A stretch of DNA of 64,000 nucleotides from Lantana camara (taxonomy: Eukaryota; Streptophyta; Magnoliopsida; Lamiales; Verbenaceae). Made by a program: the position numbers and the translations under genes. The notes beneath the pieces are model-generated. The model did no database searches. It saw nothing but the letters and a program-made list of their open reading frames with translations, and was not told the DNA's origin. Below, in pieces: positions 54,042 to 64,000 of the stretch. Position 1 is the first letter of the stretch, and every line of letters begins with the position of its first letter. Where the stretch lies: the NCBI GenBank assembly GCA_037501455.1, contig CM074861.1, positions 37,464,001-37,528,000 on the forward strand, in the 5' to 3' direction.

Positions 54042-57000
54042 ATGGAGCCTGATAGACATTCCAGTGACCGATCCTCGAGGCACAGGCATCATCATCGCCG
54101 ACATCATCGCCGCGAGAGATCACCACCTCCTCCACCTGTTCAGGCACAGCCCCAGGATTTTATGAATGCAGTAGTGGGGCTTATTGATCAGAGGTTACAG
54201 GAACGGGTACCTCCACCACCACCACCAGCGCAGGTAGCACCTCCAGAGAATCCCATTTCTGCTATTTTGCGAGAGTTCCAGAATCAGCGTCCCCCGAAGT
54301 TCTATAAGGGAGACGACATACAGGCAGAGATGTGGTTGAAGGAGATCGAGAGAATATGGCAGCTTATTCCCTGTGACAGTCAGGAGAAGGCCCGTTGTAC
54401 ACTCACTCTTATTCAGGGCGAGGCCTACTCCTGGTGGGAGAGTACAGAGATCGTTCTAGAGGCCGCAGGGACAGAGATTACCTGGGAGGTATTTGTACGG
54501 GAGTTCAGAAACAAGTATATTCCTCCAGCTTCCCGTACCCGCCGATTGAGGGAGTTTACAGAGTTAAAGCAGGGAGGCAGGTCTGTGGGCCAGTACATCG
54601 CCGAGTTCGAGAGGCTTTCTCGCTATGCACCCAACATAGCGAACGATGACTTTCACAAGGCGATGCAGTTTGTTCAGGGGTTGAGACCGGATATCCAGGA
54701 TGCACTGAAAGCGACTAATACCAGTACCTGGGCAAAGGCTACCGCAAAGGCCCTGAAGGTTGAGGATTCTGATAGTGCTAGGAGGGCTACTCAGCGAGCA
54801 GGACAGGCTTCAGGCTCGAGAGCAGGCCAGGGTTCGAGTTCAGGAAAGAGGCCAATGGTTTACTCTACACCTCCAGCACAGAGGGACTCTGGGAAGAAAT
54901 TTAAGACTGCAGGATCATCACAGAAGAGTGCAGGACCGTTACTGAGAGGCCCGAGAGCTCCAGCACCACCCCAGCCACCTCAGAGACCGAGATGTACATG
55001 GTGTGGACATCCTACGCACACCTATGATAACTGTAGGCGTCGGTTGGGTCTGTGTTTGATTTGCGGGAGTAACGAGCACCTGGTTGATGGTTGTCCGGAT
55101 CGTCAGGATCCACCACCTGCAGGACCGAGGCCACTGGTGAGGGCCCGAGCTTATGCACTTGCTGGAGAGGAGCAGGAGGCTGATATTGACCCCGCTGCAG
55201 TAGTTGAAGGTATTATTTGCATCCATGGCACGAACATCCATACATTATTTGATCCAGGAGCTACACACTCCTTTCTTGCGCATTCTATTGCTATTACCTT
55301 GTCTTTGCCTGCTATGTGTACTTCTGTGCGCTATATAGTTAGTACTCCTTTCGGTAGTAGGCGAGAGACGGATCAGGTCTACAGGGATGTTCCAGTTGTG
55401 ATTGAAGGCAGGGAATTTCTGACAGACTTTATTGTGATGCCAATGGAGAGATACGGGGCTATTCTGGGGATGGAGTGGTTATACAGGCATTGTGCTACAG
55501 TGGATTGCCGGGCTAAGAAGGTTCAGTTGGGTTCAGAGGTTGTTACGGGCAGTACTTCGAAGACTGTACCCTTACTTTCATTTTCAGAGGCTCAGAGATT
55601 AGTCAGAGACGGGGCTACAGGATTCATTGCTTACATTCTGAACAAGCCTAAAGATCAGGTGAAATTGGAGGACACGGAAGTGGTAAAGGAATTTCCCGAG
55701 GTATTTCCAGAGAAGCTGGATTCATTGCCTCCTGAGCGGGAGATTGAGTTCGTGATTGATCTTTTCTCGAATGCCGAGCCGTATTCTAAGACTCCTTACC
55801 GGATGGCTCCAGCCGAGTTGAAGGAACTAAAAGTTCAGCTTGAGGCTTTATTGGAAGTTGGGTACATTCGGCCAAGTTCTTCGCCGTGGGGAGCACCGGT
55901 GTTGTTTGTTAAGAAAAAGGACGGGACTTTGAGAATGTGCATCGATTACAGAGAGTTGAACAGGATGACTATCAAGAACAAGTATCCCCTCCTACATATC
56001 GAGGAGTTGTTCGATATACTCCAGGGCTCTAAGGTGTATTCGAAATTGGATTTAAGGCAAGGATACTATCAGCTACGGATCCGAGCAGAGGACATTCCAA
56101 AGACAGGATTCAATACTCGGTACGGGCATTATGAGTTCGTGGTTATGCCTTTTGGTTTGACTAATGCCCCTGCAGCTTTCATGGATATGATGCACCGGAT
56201 ATTCAGGCCTTTCCTCGACAAGTTCGTGGTAATTTTCATTGACGACATTCTGGTTTTCTCGAAATCAGCCGAGGAGCATGCAAGACATCTCAAGCTCGTT
56301 CTTCAGACACTAAAAGAGCATCAGTTGTTTGCTAAGTTTAGCAAGTGTGAATTTTGGATCGATCGGGTTTCCTTCTTGGGACACGTGATTTCAGGAAAAG
56401 GGTTGGAAGTCGATCCCTCGAAAATTGAGGCCGTGCTTAAGTGGGAGAAACCAAAGAACGCCTCAGAGATTAGAAGCTTCTTGGGATTGGCCGGTTATTA
56501 TAGGAGATTCGTTCAGGACTTCTCCAAGATTGCGGCACCGTTAACCCGGTTGACTAAGAAGGATGTTAAGTTTGTCTGGGATGAGAAGTGTGATCAAAGT
56601 TTCAACTTCTTGAAAGAGAAGCTAGTCTCAGCTCCAGTATTAACGCTTCCCGAGGGTTCAGAAGAGTATGCCGTGTATACAGATGCTTCTAAAGAAGGCC
56701 TAGGTTGTGTTTTGACTCAGAAAGGAAAAGTGATCGCCTATGCTTCCCGTAAGCTAAAGGAATATGAAAGGAATTATCCGACACACGACCTAGAGCTTGC
56801 AGCCGTGACCTTTGCGCTCGGGAAATGGAGACATTATCTATACGGGACTTCCTTTGAGATCTTTACCGACCACAAGAGCCTCCAGTATTTATTCACACAG
56901 AAGGATTTGAATATGAGGCAACGGCGTTGGATGGAAAAGTTAGAAGATTATGATTGTACAATTAAATACCATCCTGGGAAAGCCAATGTGGTCGCCGATG

Positions 57001-58571
57001 CACTTAGCAGGAAGGCGAGTGTATCGAATTTGGAAATAAAGGAAAGTAAGGAAGTTGCTCCGATTGTGTTACGGGCTCGGGTTTCCAATATCACAGTTCA
57101 ACCGGAATTGAAGAATCAGTTGTTTGAGGCTCAGAATAGGGATCCGGAAGTACAGAAACTTGCAAGTAAAGCTAAGGATGACCCGGAGAATCCGTTTGGG
57201 TTTGATGAGACCGGGTTGCTTCGGTTTAAGAACAGAGTAGTAGTACCTGAAGAATTGAGACGGGTCCTACTCGAGGAAGCTCACAAGTCAGCCTACTCGA
57301 TCCACCCAGGAGGGAACAAGATGTATAAGGATTTGAAACAATATTATTGGTGGAACGGGTTGAAGAGAGACGTAGCAGAGTATGTGAAACATTGTCTGAC
57401 TTGCCAGAAGGTGAAAGCTGAGCACCAAAAACCCGCGGGACTTCTACAACCGTTACCTATTCCCGAGTGGAAATGGGAACAAGTAACGATGGACTTTGTT
57501 TCCGGACTACCGAAGGTTAAAGGCGGGTTTGATGGAATTTGGGTGATCGTGGATAGATTTACGAAGTCTGCTCACTTTCTACCGGTCCGGATGTCCTATA
57601 AGATTCCGAAGTTGGCCGAGATCTATAACAGAGAGATTATTCGACTTCATGGTATTCCGGTGAGTATAGTATCGGATCGAGACCCGAGGTTCACTTCTAA
57701 GTTGTGGCAGGAATTACAGGCTGTCTTGGGAACGAAACTTAAGTTCAGTACAGCATTTCACCCTCAGACAGACGGCCAGACTGAAAGGTTAATCAGGTAT
57801 TTGGAAGATCTTCTTCGGGCTTGCGCGTTGGATTTTCAGAACTCGTGGTCAGAACAGCTTCCCTTGATCGAGTTTGCTTATAATAACGGTTTTCAGGCTT
57901 CGATAGGGATGGCTCCTTACGAGTTACTTTATGGAAGAAAGTGCCGATCTCCGTTGTTTTTCGATCTAGAAGAATGGAAATGGTCGAAACAGGAAGGAGT
58001 AAAGAGAGGGGAAAGATTCGAAAGGCCTTCCAAAGTTGTTCAAGCTATGATTGAGAAAGTTCAAGTGATTCAACAACGGATGAAAGCCGCGCAGGATAGG
58101 CAGAAGAGCTATGCAGATAAGCGCCGAAGGGATCTAGAGTTCGAAGTGGGTGACCGGGTATTCTTAAAGGTGTCACCAAGGAAAGGTTTCACCCGGATCG
58201 GGAAAGGAGGAAAGCTTAATCCTCGCTACTTAGGTCCGTTCGAGATCCTGGAAAGAATAGGCGAAGTAGCCTATCGATTGGACCTACCACCGAGTCTTAC
58301 GGGGATTCACAACGTGTTTCATGTTTCACAACTAAGGAAATGTTACCCCGATGAGACCACGATTCTCCCCGTGGAAGAAGTTGAATTGGAACCGAATTTG
58401 ATGTTTGTTCAGAGGCCGGTTAAGATTATGGATCGGAAATTTCAGGAATTGAGAAACCGGAGAATTCCCATGGTTAAGGTGTTGTGGAGAAGTGACAAGA
58501 CCGAGGAAGCCACGTGGGAAACGGAAGATAAAATGAAACGGTTCCACCCGGAATTGTTCGAGCAAGACTAG
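54042..58571 (+). CDS. Gag-Pol polyprotein of Tekay-type gypsy element, intact (1509 codons)
   Basis: A single ORF carries all retrotransposition functions. Gag: His/Arg-rich N-terminus, retrotransposon-gag block at about residues 85-225. Zinc knuckles: [14 protein letters not shown] (from 318) and [14 protein letters not shown] (from 338). Protease: FDPGATHSF, aspartate about residue 404. Reverse transcriptase: about 600-790 with [15 protein letters not shown] and catalytic FIDD (about 732-735). RNase H: YTDAS near 879-883, DHKSLQYL further on. Integrase: HHCC finger ending CLTCQ (about 1090-1130), catalytic D about 1151 and 1212 and E about 1248, the last two 35 residues apart. C-terminus: [10 protein letters not shown]...[11 protein letters not shown], then a chromodomain-like segment ([19 protein letters not shown]). 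Chromodomains of this type are thought to guide integration to heterochromatin. The ORF starts 255 bp after the LTR, and I see no frameshift between gag and pol. Confidence 0.97.
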   Translation: MEPDRHSSDRSSRHRHHHRRHHRRERSPPPPPVQAQPQDFMNAVVGLIDQRLQERVPPPPPPAQVAPPENPISAILREFQNQRPPKFYKGDDIQAEMWLKEIERIWQLIPCDSQEKARCTLTLIQGEAYSWWESTEIVLEAAGTEITWEVFVREFRNKYIPPASRTRRLREFTELKQGGRSVGQYIAEFERLSRYAPNIANDDFHKAMQFVQGLRPDIQDALKATNTSTWAKATAKALKVEDSDSARRATQRAGQASGSRAGQGSSSGKRPMVYSTPPAQRDSGKKFKTAGSSQKSAGPLLRGPRAPAPPQPPQRPRCTWCGHPTHTYDNCRRRLGLCLICGSNEHLVDGCPDRQDPPPAGPRPLVRARAYALAGEEQEADIDPAAVVEGIICIHGTNIHTLFDPGATHSFLAHSIAITLSLPAMCTSVRYIVSTPFGSRRETDQVYRDVPVVIEGREFLTDFIVMPMERYGAILGMEWLYRHCATVDCRAKKVQLGSEVVTGSTSKTVPLLSFSEAQRLVRDGATGFIAYILNKPKDQVKLEDTEVVKEFPEVFPEKLDSLPPEREIEFVIDLFSNAEPYSKTPYRMAPAELKELKVQLEALLEVGYIRPSSSPWGAPVLFVKKKDGTLRMCIDYRELNRMTIKNKYPLLHIEELFDILQGSKVYSKLDLRQGYYQLRIRAEDIPKTGFNTRYGHYEFVVMPFGLTNAPAAFMDMMHRIFRPFLDKFVVIFIDDILVFSKSAEEHARHLKLVLQTLKEHQLFAKFSKCEFWIDRVSFLGHVISGKGLEVDPSKIEAVLKWEKPKNASEIRSFLGLAGYYRRFVQDFSKIAAPLTRLTKKDVKFVWDEKCDQSFNFLKEKLVSAPVLTLPEGSEEYAVYTDASKEGLGCVLTQKGKVIAYASRKLKEYERNYPTHDLELAAVTFALGKWRHYLYGTSFEIFTDHKSLQYLFTQKDLNMRQRRWMEKLEDYDCTIKYHPGKANVVADALSRKASVSNLEIKESKEVAPIVLRARVSNITVQPELKNQLFEAQNRDPEVQKLASKAKDDPENPFGFDETGLLRFKNRVVVPEELRRVLLEEAHKSAYSIHPGGNKMYKDLKQYYWWNGLKRDVAEYVKHCLTCQKVKAEHQKPAGLLQPLPIPEWKWEQVTMDFVSGLPKVKGGFDGIWVIVDRFTKSAHFLPVRMSYKIPKLAEIYNREIIRLHGIPVSIVSDRDPRFTSKLWQELQAVLGTKLKFSTAFHPQTDGQTERLIRYLEDLLRACALDFQNSWSEQLPLIEFAYNNGFQASIGMAPYELLYGRKCRSPLFFDLEEWKWSKQEGVKRGERFERPSKVVQAMIEKVQVIQQRMKAAQDRQKSYADKRRRDLEFEVGDRVFLKVSPRKGFTRIGKGGKLNPRYLGPFEILERIGEVAYRLDLPPSLTGIHNVFHVSQLRKCYPDETTILPVEEVELEPNLMFVQRPVKIMDRKFQELRNRRIPMVKVLWRSDKTEEATWETEDKMKRFHPELFEQD

Positions 58572-58592
58572 AGAATCTGGGGACCAGATTCT
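58572..58592 (+). other. Hairpin between stop codon and polypurine tract
   Basis: Perfect 9-bp stem AGAATCTGG/CCAGATTCT with loop GGA, starting at the base after the stop codon. Same place and loop as in the gag-only element, but a different outer stem. Confidence 0.8.
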
Positions 58593-58595
58593 TCT

Positions 58596-58608
58596 AAGGG
58601 GGGGAGAG
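58596..58608 (+). other. Polypurine tract of Tekay element
   Basis: AAGGGGGGGAGAG directly before the 3' LTR. Confidence 0.9.
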
Positions 58609-58609
58609 T

Positions 58610-61280
58610 TGTAACGCCCCGGTTTCCGGATGAACAGGTAAGCACGCCACGTGTGTGTTTTGAGCGTAGGTTTTATTTTATTTCTTTTAATTTCATAATA
58701 TGCTTACGTGGCATTCATATTTTATAAAATTCATGAAACATTATTTATATTAATTCTTTAAATTCATATCATCTAAAATATTATTTCATGACACGAAAAT
58801 GTTTATTGCATGAAATCAATTACCGAGAGTGATAGAATTACCAAATTGTCCCTAGTTAAATATTTTCTAAAAATTTGGGGACTTAATTGCATGATTTCTA
58901 AGGACCAAATTGAGCATAATTTTAAATCATGACATACTTTATTGTATAACTTAAAGACTTCAAGGATTGATTAGCAATTTGGCATAATTCACTCAAACCA
59001 AGAAGGGAATGTATCGATATCATCTCTTCTCCCACATTCTTGATCATTTTTCAACCAAAATATTTGCCAAACATATCCATCTCTCTCGGTATTCATTGGA
59101 AGAGAAGGGAAGAAGATAAATTGCTATCAATCATCAAGATTTCAAGAAGTGTGACAAGAAATTGAGTGATCATCATCATCATCATCATACTTCTTCATTT
59201 CTTTCCATTTTCAAGGTTGGTTGAGCATGATTGGATGATTTGATCATATTTGAATGAGCTAGGGTTTGAATGATATATGCTAGATGTGTTCTTAGTTGTG
59301 CAAAACATGATTGAAGGATTATTTCATGAATTATTGCATGAATTTGAGCTTGAAAAATGGAATATATGGCTTGAATGATCAAGCTTGATCATGAACTTGA
59401 AAGCATGACATCTTGTTGATATAGCATGTTTTAGGTGTCTAAGTATTATATTATCATGTATTGAATGTGTATGCATCATATTTCCATAAATTATAGCATT
59501 TGGGGAGCAAAATTGGCTTTTGGTTGCTTTGGTGTTTTCTTCCCGAGAGCTTCCCCTGTTTCTGCTCTGTTTTTCAGTTGCAGAAGCAGGGAACGACCGT
59601 TCCCAGCCTCAAGGCTTGGTGGGAACGGGCGTTCCCCTTTGTTTTTCAAAATATGCGCGGCCGACTATGGGAACGGCCGTTCCCATTTTGGCCTAAGGGC
59701 CGGAAGGGCCGTTCCCAGCAGAGGCGCGTTTTTAAAATTGAAAACGTTGGTGCGTTTTCCGGGCAACGGGAACGACCGTTCCCAGTTTCAAAGGAAACCT
59801 GGAACGGCCGTTCCCAAGGGGCTGACAGTGTAAAATTCACTGCATAAAATTACGAAAATGACCCCTCGATTTAACGACTTCTTTGACCCCGAATTGCTAT
59901 AATACGTGCTAATATGATGTGAAACCAAAAGTTATAATACCACATTGCATTTTCGAGGTCGTCTCGACACGTTTTCGCCGTTCGTCCTATTTTGGCCATT
60001 TTAGTGCATGTCTCATGGTTATGCATTGTATTTGCACAGGTCACGAGGGCGTGGACGAGGAGCAGGCTCCTTAGAACGCTACTTTATTTTATTTTGCAAG
60101 AAAGGTGAGGTTTTGTTTTGGTAAAATTAACCCTACCACCCGTACGTGCTAGTTTTCGGCCAAAACCTATTATAGTTATAACCGTTTTCAAAGTAATAAA
60201 CATTTCAAGCAAGAATGTATCGATTGTAATGATTTTCAATGCATGTTGGCGAGTACATGATTGCACGTGGGCCCGAGGGTAATTCTTGAGCCAACCGGGA
60301 AAGCAAGGGCTGACGGGTAACTCCTGAATTATCCTCACATTGTTGGGATCAACCCCGAAGCCACTAGGAGATTAGTGGTGGAAGGAGTTCCGTGTCTAGA
60401 GGGTCATGTCCTCTACACACACCATGTCGTGGATAGTCGAGCCTTGCAAACTCGCTATCACCCGGAGGAAGAAGGAGACTGGGGATTAATCCGGAATGTC
60501 GGGTTATCCTCGGGTTATTGCATGTTTTCAAGAATGAAATTGTCTATGTGAGCACTTAATGAATTGCATGATCACTTATTTATCAAGCAAGCAAGCATGT
60601 TCACGTATTGTTCACGATTGGGAGTTCGGTTGGAGATTGCCCTTACTCGCCGGGGCCACATGTTCATGATATTGACAAGAATGATTAATGAAACGTGTTT
60701 AAAATGGATAGCTGTAACCTCGGGCCAAGGATGAGATTTCTTGAACTATATAATCATTGTCTTCTAAAAGTCTTTACCCGAGGCTACAACTTGCATGTGG
60801 CGTGTGTTATATATATTTATTGCCCCTCACTCAGTCTTCGGTAGACTGATACTTCACTTTTCAGGTACCTTTTGAGCGTGGTTGTGCTAGGCGGGAGTTG
60901 GTCGAGTCCTGCATTTATCACGGGTCTAGTGTTGTACCTTTCATGTACATACTTTTGCTAGATATCATGTTATGTTCAGGATTAGTACATTTTGAATACT
61001 TAATGATGTATATTATTGATAGACCCTAATGTATTGATCAGTGATGGTACCTATATGTATCTATGAGTAAATATGGTACCTATTTATATATAAATGACTT
61101 TCTTGCTTCCGCTTTTATATTCATGTTTGTTAATTATATTGGGGAGAGTGTCCCGCCTAGAGCGTCGTTTTGTTGTCACCCGTTCGCTGTGGTCTTAGTT
61201 TATGTATGAACTGTCCATTTCATACGTGGATTGAGGCTACAGTGCGGGGGATGTGGCGCCTTGGGGTCTAGGGTGCTACA
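58610..61280 (+). repeat. Tekay 3' LTR
   Basis: 2671 bp, same length as the 5' LTR and no difference noticed. Palindrome cluster at 59589-59814. Confidence 0.97.
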
Positions 61281-61285
61281 TAGGC

Positions 61286-61662
61286 TATCTCATAATACGA
61301 GCCCAATTGAGTGATCTACTTAGGATTTATTTAATTATATGGGCTTATAGAAATATTGGTTGAAGTATGGGTCTATTATGTGTAGAAACCCATGGACACT
61401 TAATTATGATTGATGGGTCCATAATTAAGGTGCCCTACTTTTGGTTGTATATTAGGGTTGTGGTCCCTAAGTCAGATACGTTCCTTGTCTTCTTTTCTGC
61501 CCCATCCCAGAAAGAATAGAATTGACGGCGTATCAAGGCTTAGAAGACCTCAACCTTGGATTGCTGGTCGATTACGGATTGCAATGGATCAAGGTACGCT
61601 TCCGCTTGTGTGTTCTCGATGATTTCGACATGTTTGTTTCGGTTTAGGGACTTTTCCCTACA
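61286..61662 (+). repeat. Right part of copia 5' LTR
   Basis: Continues the LTR begun at 51063-51115. It ends TTTTCCCTACA just before AG and the primer-binding site. Contains the proposed gag start codon at 61584. Confidence 0.8.
61584..61593 (+). CDS. Proposed first exon of copia gag, inside the LTR
   Basis: ATGGATCAAG is followed by GTACGC, a good splice donor. Joined to the acceptor at 62954/62955 it reads ATG GAT CAA G|TG TCT TCC, giving MDQVSSISANLNN in frame with the long Gag frame. No in-frame ATG precedes the Gag block in exon 2 before an upstream stop. Only splice-signal quality and frame support this; there is no transcript evidence. Confidence 0.6.
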
Positions 61663-62954
61663 AGTGGTATCAGAGCCACTCTCATGTCGAAGGATTGAGA
61701 TTTATTTTCGATTGATAACAAATAGATCGAAAATTGAATGTGGTAATTCAATTAATCGAGATTTATCTCTCAATATGGTGGTTCGGCTGATTTTATTGTT
61801 CATGTTTTAATTCCCGAGACGATGTCATGCTGAATCTTTGAATGTGTTGTTAGACTGTGAATTGATTTTCAATTGTGCTATATCGTCTCTATGTGTTAAT
61901 CGGCTGAGCAACTTTAGTAGTTGCAGAAGTTTGCAAAATTCTAATTGCTATGAAATGCCTAATCTTGTTCCACGTATATGGATCAAGGCCATGCCTTATG
62001 TTACTGTGTATATGCAATTCCTTGATCTACGAGAAACTCCATTGTGTGTAATTTATGGCCAACATCATGATTGGAATTTGGATTAAGGCATACTGTACTG
62101 GTACATGTACATGGCATTATAATTAATATATCACTTTACATATGCTGCTCTATATGACTGGGAGTTTAGTGTTTCCGTTCACTTTGGTAATTGTTTTAAT
62201 TGAGGATTGAATGCAATTCATGACGGACAGCCTTAAAAGCTAGCAGTATGCATGTGAAATGTAATTATGAAATTATGAGTTGATATTATGCAGATTCATA
62301 TTGCTTTTGTTATTTAGTTGAAATATGAATATTGCAAAAGAGAATTTCATATTCTGTTTTACATGATCTTTAATCATTTACATAGAAATGTGTATGTCTA
62401 GAGAAACTTGAATTTTGAAATTCGTAAAGATTGCATAGCTGTATATATATTGATTCATGTGACAGCAAGTTTGGGGGTCACTCCGATAAGTGTGCAGTAA
62501 CGAATTGCAATTACGCTTCGGTAATTAAGAAAAAAAAAATTAATTAGATTGAACTAATATGTTACCAAAGTAACCTCTATTAGGTAAGATTTAATTAATT
62601 TTCGTTAATTAAGTTATTCTTGTTATCTATGCGAAATAATCGGCCCAAAGGAAGATTGTTTTGGCCAGATAATGATAGTCATGAATATGTGATCTATTTG
62701 GTGTTAACATACTTACAATGTGTCGGTCCAAAGAAAGGCATATTGTGAGGCCGTTTTTTATATCAATATTCTTGACTGTGTTTGAGAGTACCACTTACAA
62801 ATTGTTATTTCTGTCCAAAGACTAAATAATAATGTTGTGCTAGGTATCTTGAGATGGGCCCACCAGTGCATATATATTTTGATATTTGGCTTTATCTTTG
62901 TATATGCATGTTTCAATGTTTAATTAATTGTGAGCATATTATTTTCTTTTATAG
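61594..62954 (+). other. Proposed 1361-bp intron in copia gag transcript
   Basis: Starts GTACGC and ends TTTTCTTTTATAG with a pyrimidine-rich stretch. It would remove the LTR end, the primer-binding site and the leader. The leader shows no ORF of its own; short ORFs at 61556-61810 and 61838-62086 have no recognisable similarity. Confidence 0.55.
61665..61676 (+). other. Primer-binding site of copia element
   Basis: TGGTATCAGAGC, 2 bp after the LTR end. Confidence 0.88.
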
Positions 62955-64000
62955 TGTCTTCCATATCTGCCAACTTGAACAACATCCCTAAACTCAATGG
63001 TTCTAATTTCAAACAATGGAAGGAGCATGTTATGATTATGCTTGGTTGTGCGGATCTCGATTATGCATTAAGGTTTGATCGCCCTGCGGATCTCACTGAT
63101 ACTAGCACCGCTGTACAGAGATCCGCATACGAGAAGTGGGAGCGATCAAATCGCATGAGTTTGATGATCATTAGGCGCTCAATTCCGGAAGCCATAAGGG
63201 GTGGTATTCCTGATGAAGAAAATGCCAAAAGTTTCCTTGACCAAATAGCAAACCGATTCAAAACTAATGAAAAGGTTGAGACCAGCACTACTCTTAGTAA
63301 GCTGGTTTCTATGCGGTATAAAGGTAAGGGAAACATAAGGGAGTACATCATGGAGATGTCTAATCTTGTGACAAGACTTAAGGGCTTAAAGCTTGAGGTG
63401 TCGGATGACATACTTGTGCACTTGGTCTTGATCTCACTTCCTGCACAATTTAATCCATTTAAAATCTCCTATAATACTCAAAAGGAGAAATGGACTCTAA
63501 ATGAGCTCATAGCTCAATGTGTGCAAGAAGAGGAGAGACTGAAACAAGATAGGACTGAAAGTGCTCATTTGACTATGACTTCTAAGGCTAGGGCTACCAC
63601 CAATAAGAGGAAAAGGAATAAGGATAAGGAAACTGCAGAATTTGGGACAACCCAACCTAAGGTGCAAAACAAACAGAATTCGGTTATTTCCTGTTACTTT
63701 TGCAAGAAACCTGATCACATAAAGAAGGATTGTCCCAAATACGCCGCCTGGCGTGAGAAGAAAGGTAGACTTCTCAACTTTGTTTGTTCAGAAGTTAATT
63801 TGGCTTTAGTACCTAGTGACACTTGGTGGATAGATACGGGTGCAACTACTCACATAAGTGTCACAATGCAGGATTGCCTAAGGTGCCGAGTACCAACTGA
63901 TGCTGAAAGATACATCTATGTGGGGAATGGCAATAAAGTTTTAGTAGAAGCTATTGGTGTTTTTAGAATTCATTTAGATACTGGTTTTTTATTTGAATTT
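62955..64000 (+). CDS. Copia Gag-protease reading frame, open to window edge
   Basis: Reads SSISANLNNIPKLNGSNFKQ, WKEHVMIMLGCADLDYAL and AYEKWERSNRMSLMIIRRSI, a UBN2-type copia Gag. Further on come KGKGNIREYIMEMSNLVTRL, the zinc knuckle CYFCKKPDHIKKDC (CX2CX4HX4C, 63692-63733) and the protease site WWIDTGATTHIS (aspartate codon 63834-63836). There is no stop or frameshift over 1046 bp. The frame presumably continues into integrase, reverse transcriptase and RNase H beyond the window. The element therefore looks coding-competent in the visible part, apart from the Tekay insertion in its 5' LTR, which may disturb transcription. Confidence 0.9.

Larger units (their letters stand above)
51116..61280 (+). 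mobile_element. Complete Ty3/gypsy chromovirus (Tekay/Del type), 10165 bp
   Basis: Two LTRs of 2671 bp each (51116-53786, 58610-61280), no mismatch noticed between them, are flanked by TAGGC at 51111-51115 and 61281-61285. Primer-binding site, one intact Gag-Pol ORF, pre-polypurine-tract hairpin and polypurine tract are all present. Nothing required for transposition is visibly broken. Lineage is assigned from the long LTRs, single Gag-Pol ORF and C-terminal chromodomain-like segment. Confidence 0.96.
51063..64000 (+). mobile_element. Ty1/copia element (5' part), LTR split by Tekay insertion; continues past window
   Basis: The 5' LTR starts TGTTGGATTTTC at 51063, is interrupted at 51115 by the Tekay element, and resumes at 61286 to end ...CCCTACA at 61662, about 430 bp net. 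A primer-binding site, a long leader or intron, and an intact Gag-protease frame follow to the window edge. The 3' LTR is outside. Confidence 0.88.

Noticed and set aside
61556..62086. Short ORFs in the copia leader as genes
   Set aside because: No recognisable similarity, AT-rich composition, and they lie between the LTR and the Gag frame in what reads as an intron or leader.

Overview
The window looks like repeat-rich, A+T-rich intergenic DNA from a flowering plant, most likely a eudicot. Nearly all recognisable content is transposable elements. There are Ty3/gypsy chromovirus elements of the Tekay/Del type, several Ty1/copia elements, hAT-like and fold-back DNA elements, and a few host-gene relics. 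I see no intact host gene, rRNA, tRNA or CRISPR array. The only long intact reading frames are a 1509-codon gypsy Gag-Pol (54042-58571), a 371-codon gypsy Gag (41173-42288, minus strand), and a copia Gag-protease frame that is open from 62955 to the window edge.

Layout. 1-2085: reverse-oriented gypsy LTR cut by the window edge. 2086-8991: decayed copia interior plus its 3' LTR. 8992-14095: two reverse-oriented copies of a repeat with a TATA box and a plant 'putative transposon protein' ORF, separated by a truncated reverse copia LTR. 14096-18679: low-copy AT-rich DNA with fold-back and hAT-like elements. 18680-26991: defective copia with 186-bp LTRs, split by a 3.9-kb solo gypsy LTR. 27097-29330: a third, broken copy of the 'transposon protein' gene, split by a hAT-like element. 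29472-35299: a tandem duplication of about 1.2 kb, one copy carrying a 2.66-kb solo gypsy LTR and a zinc-finger-like fragment. 35637-37489: an unknown ORF and a broken NRAMP metal-transporter pseudogene. 38332-45847: a young reverse-oriented gypsy element with gag but no pol (TR-GAG architecture). 45853-48175: decayed gypsy gag. 48176-51062: second copy of a hAT-like MITE and unrecognised DNA. 51063-64000: copia element whose 5' LTR is split by a complete, very young Tekay element (51116-61280).

How the parts fit together. The complete Tekay element encodes all the proteins that the gag-only element at 38332-45847 lacks. The two share Gag sequence, primer-binding site, polypurine tract, palindrome cluster and a hairpin before the polypurine tract, so the gag-only element could be mobilised by such a partner. 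Target-site duplications give insertion units and order: GACAG (solo LTR in copia), TTAGG (copia), TTGTC (solo LTR), AGATA (gag-only element), TAGGC (Tekay in copia LTR), and 8-bp duplications for the hAT-like elements.

The most unusual signal is a recurring design: clusters of short hairpins or palindromes with constant centres and stems that change on both arms together. They occur in four settings: a GGAG-loop array in a copia LTR, a CGGGG-loop array in the 3' UTR of the gag-only element, GGGAACGNNCGTTCCC clusters in gypsy LTRs, and GGGG-loop hairpins in the 3.9-kb LTR. A second notable point is that the copia element at the right edge appears to place its gag start codon inside the LTR and reach the rest of gag through a 1361-bp intron. 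All comparisons were made by eye; no database search or folding program was run.
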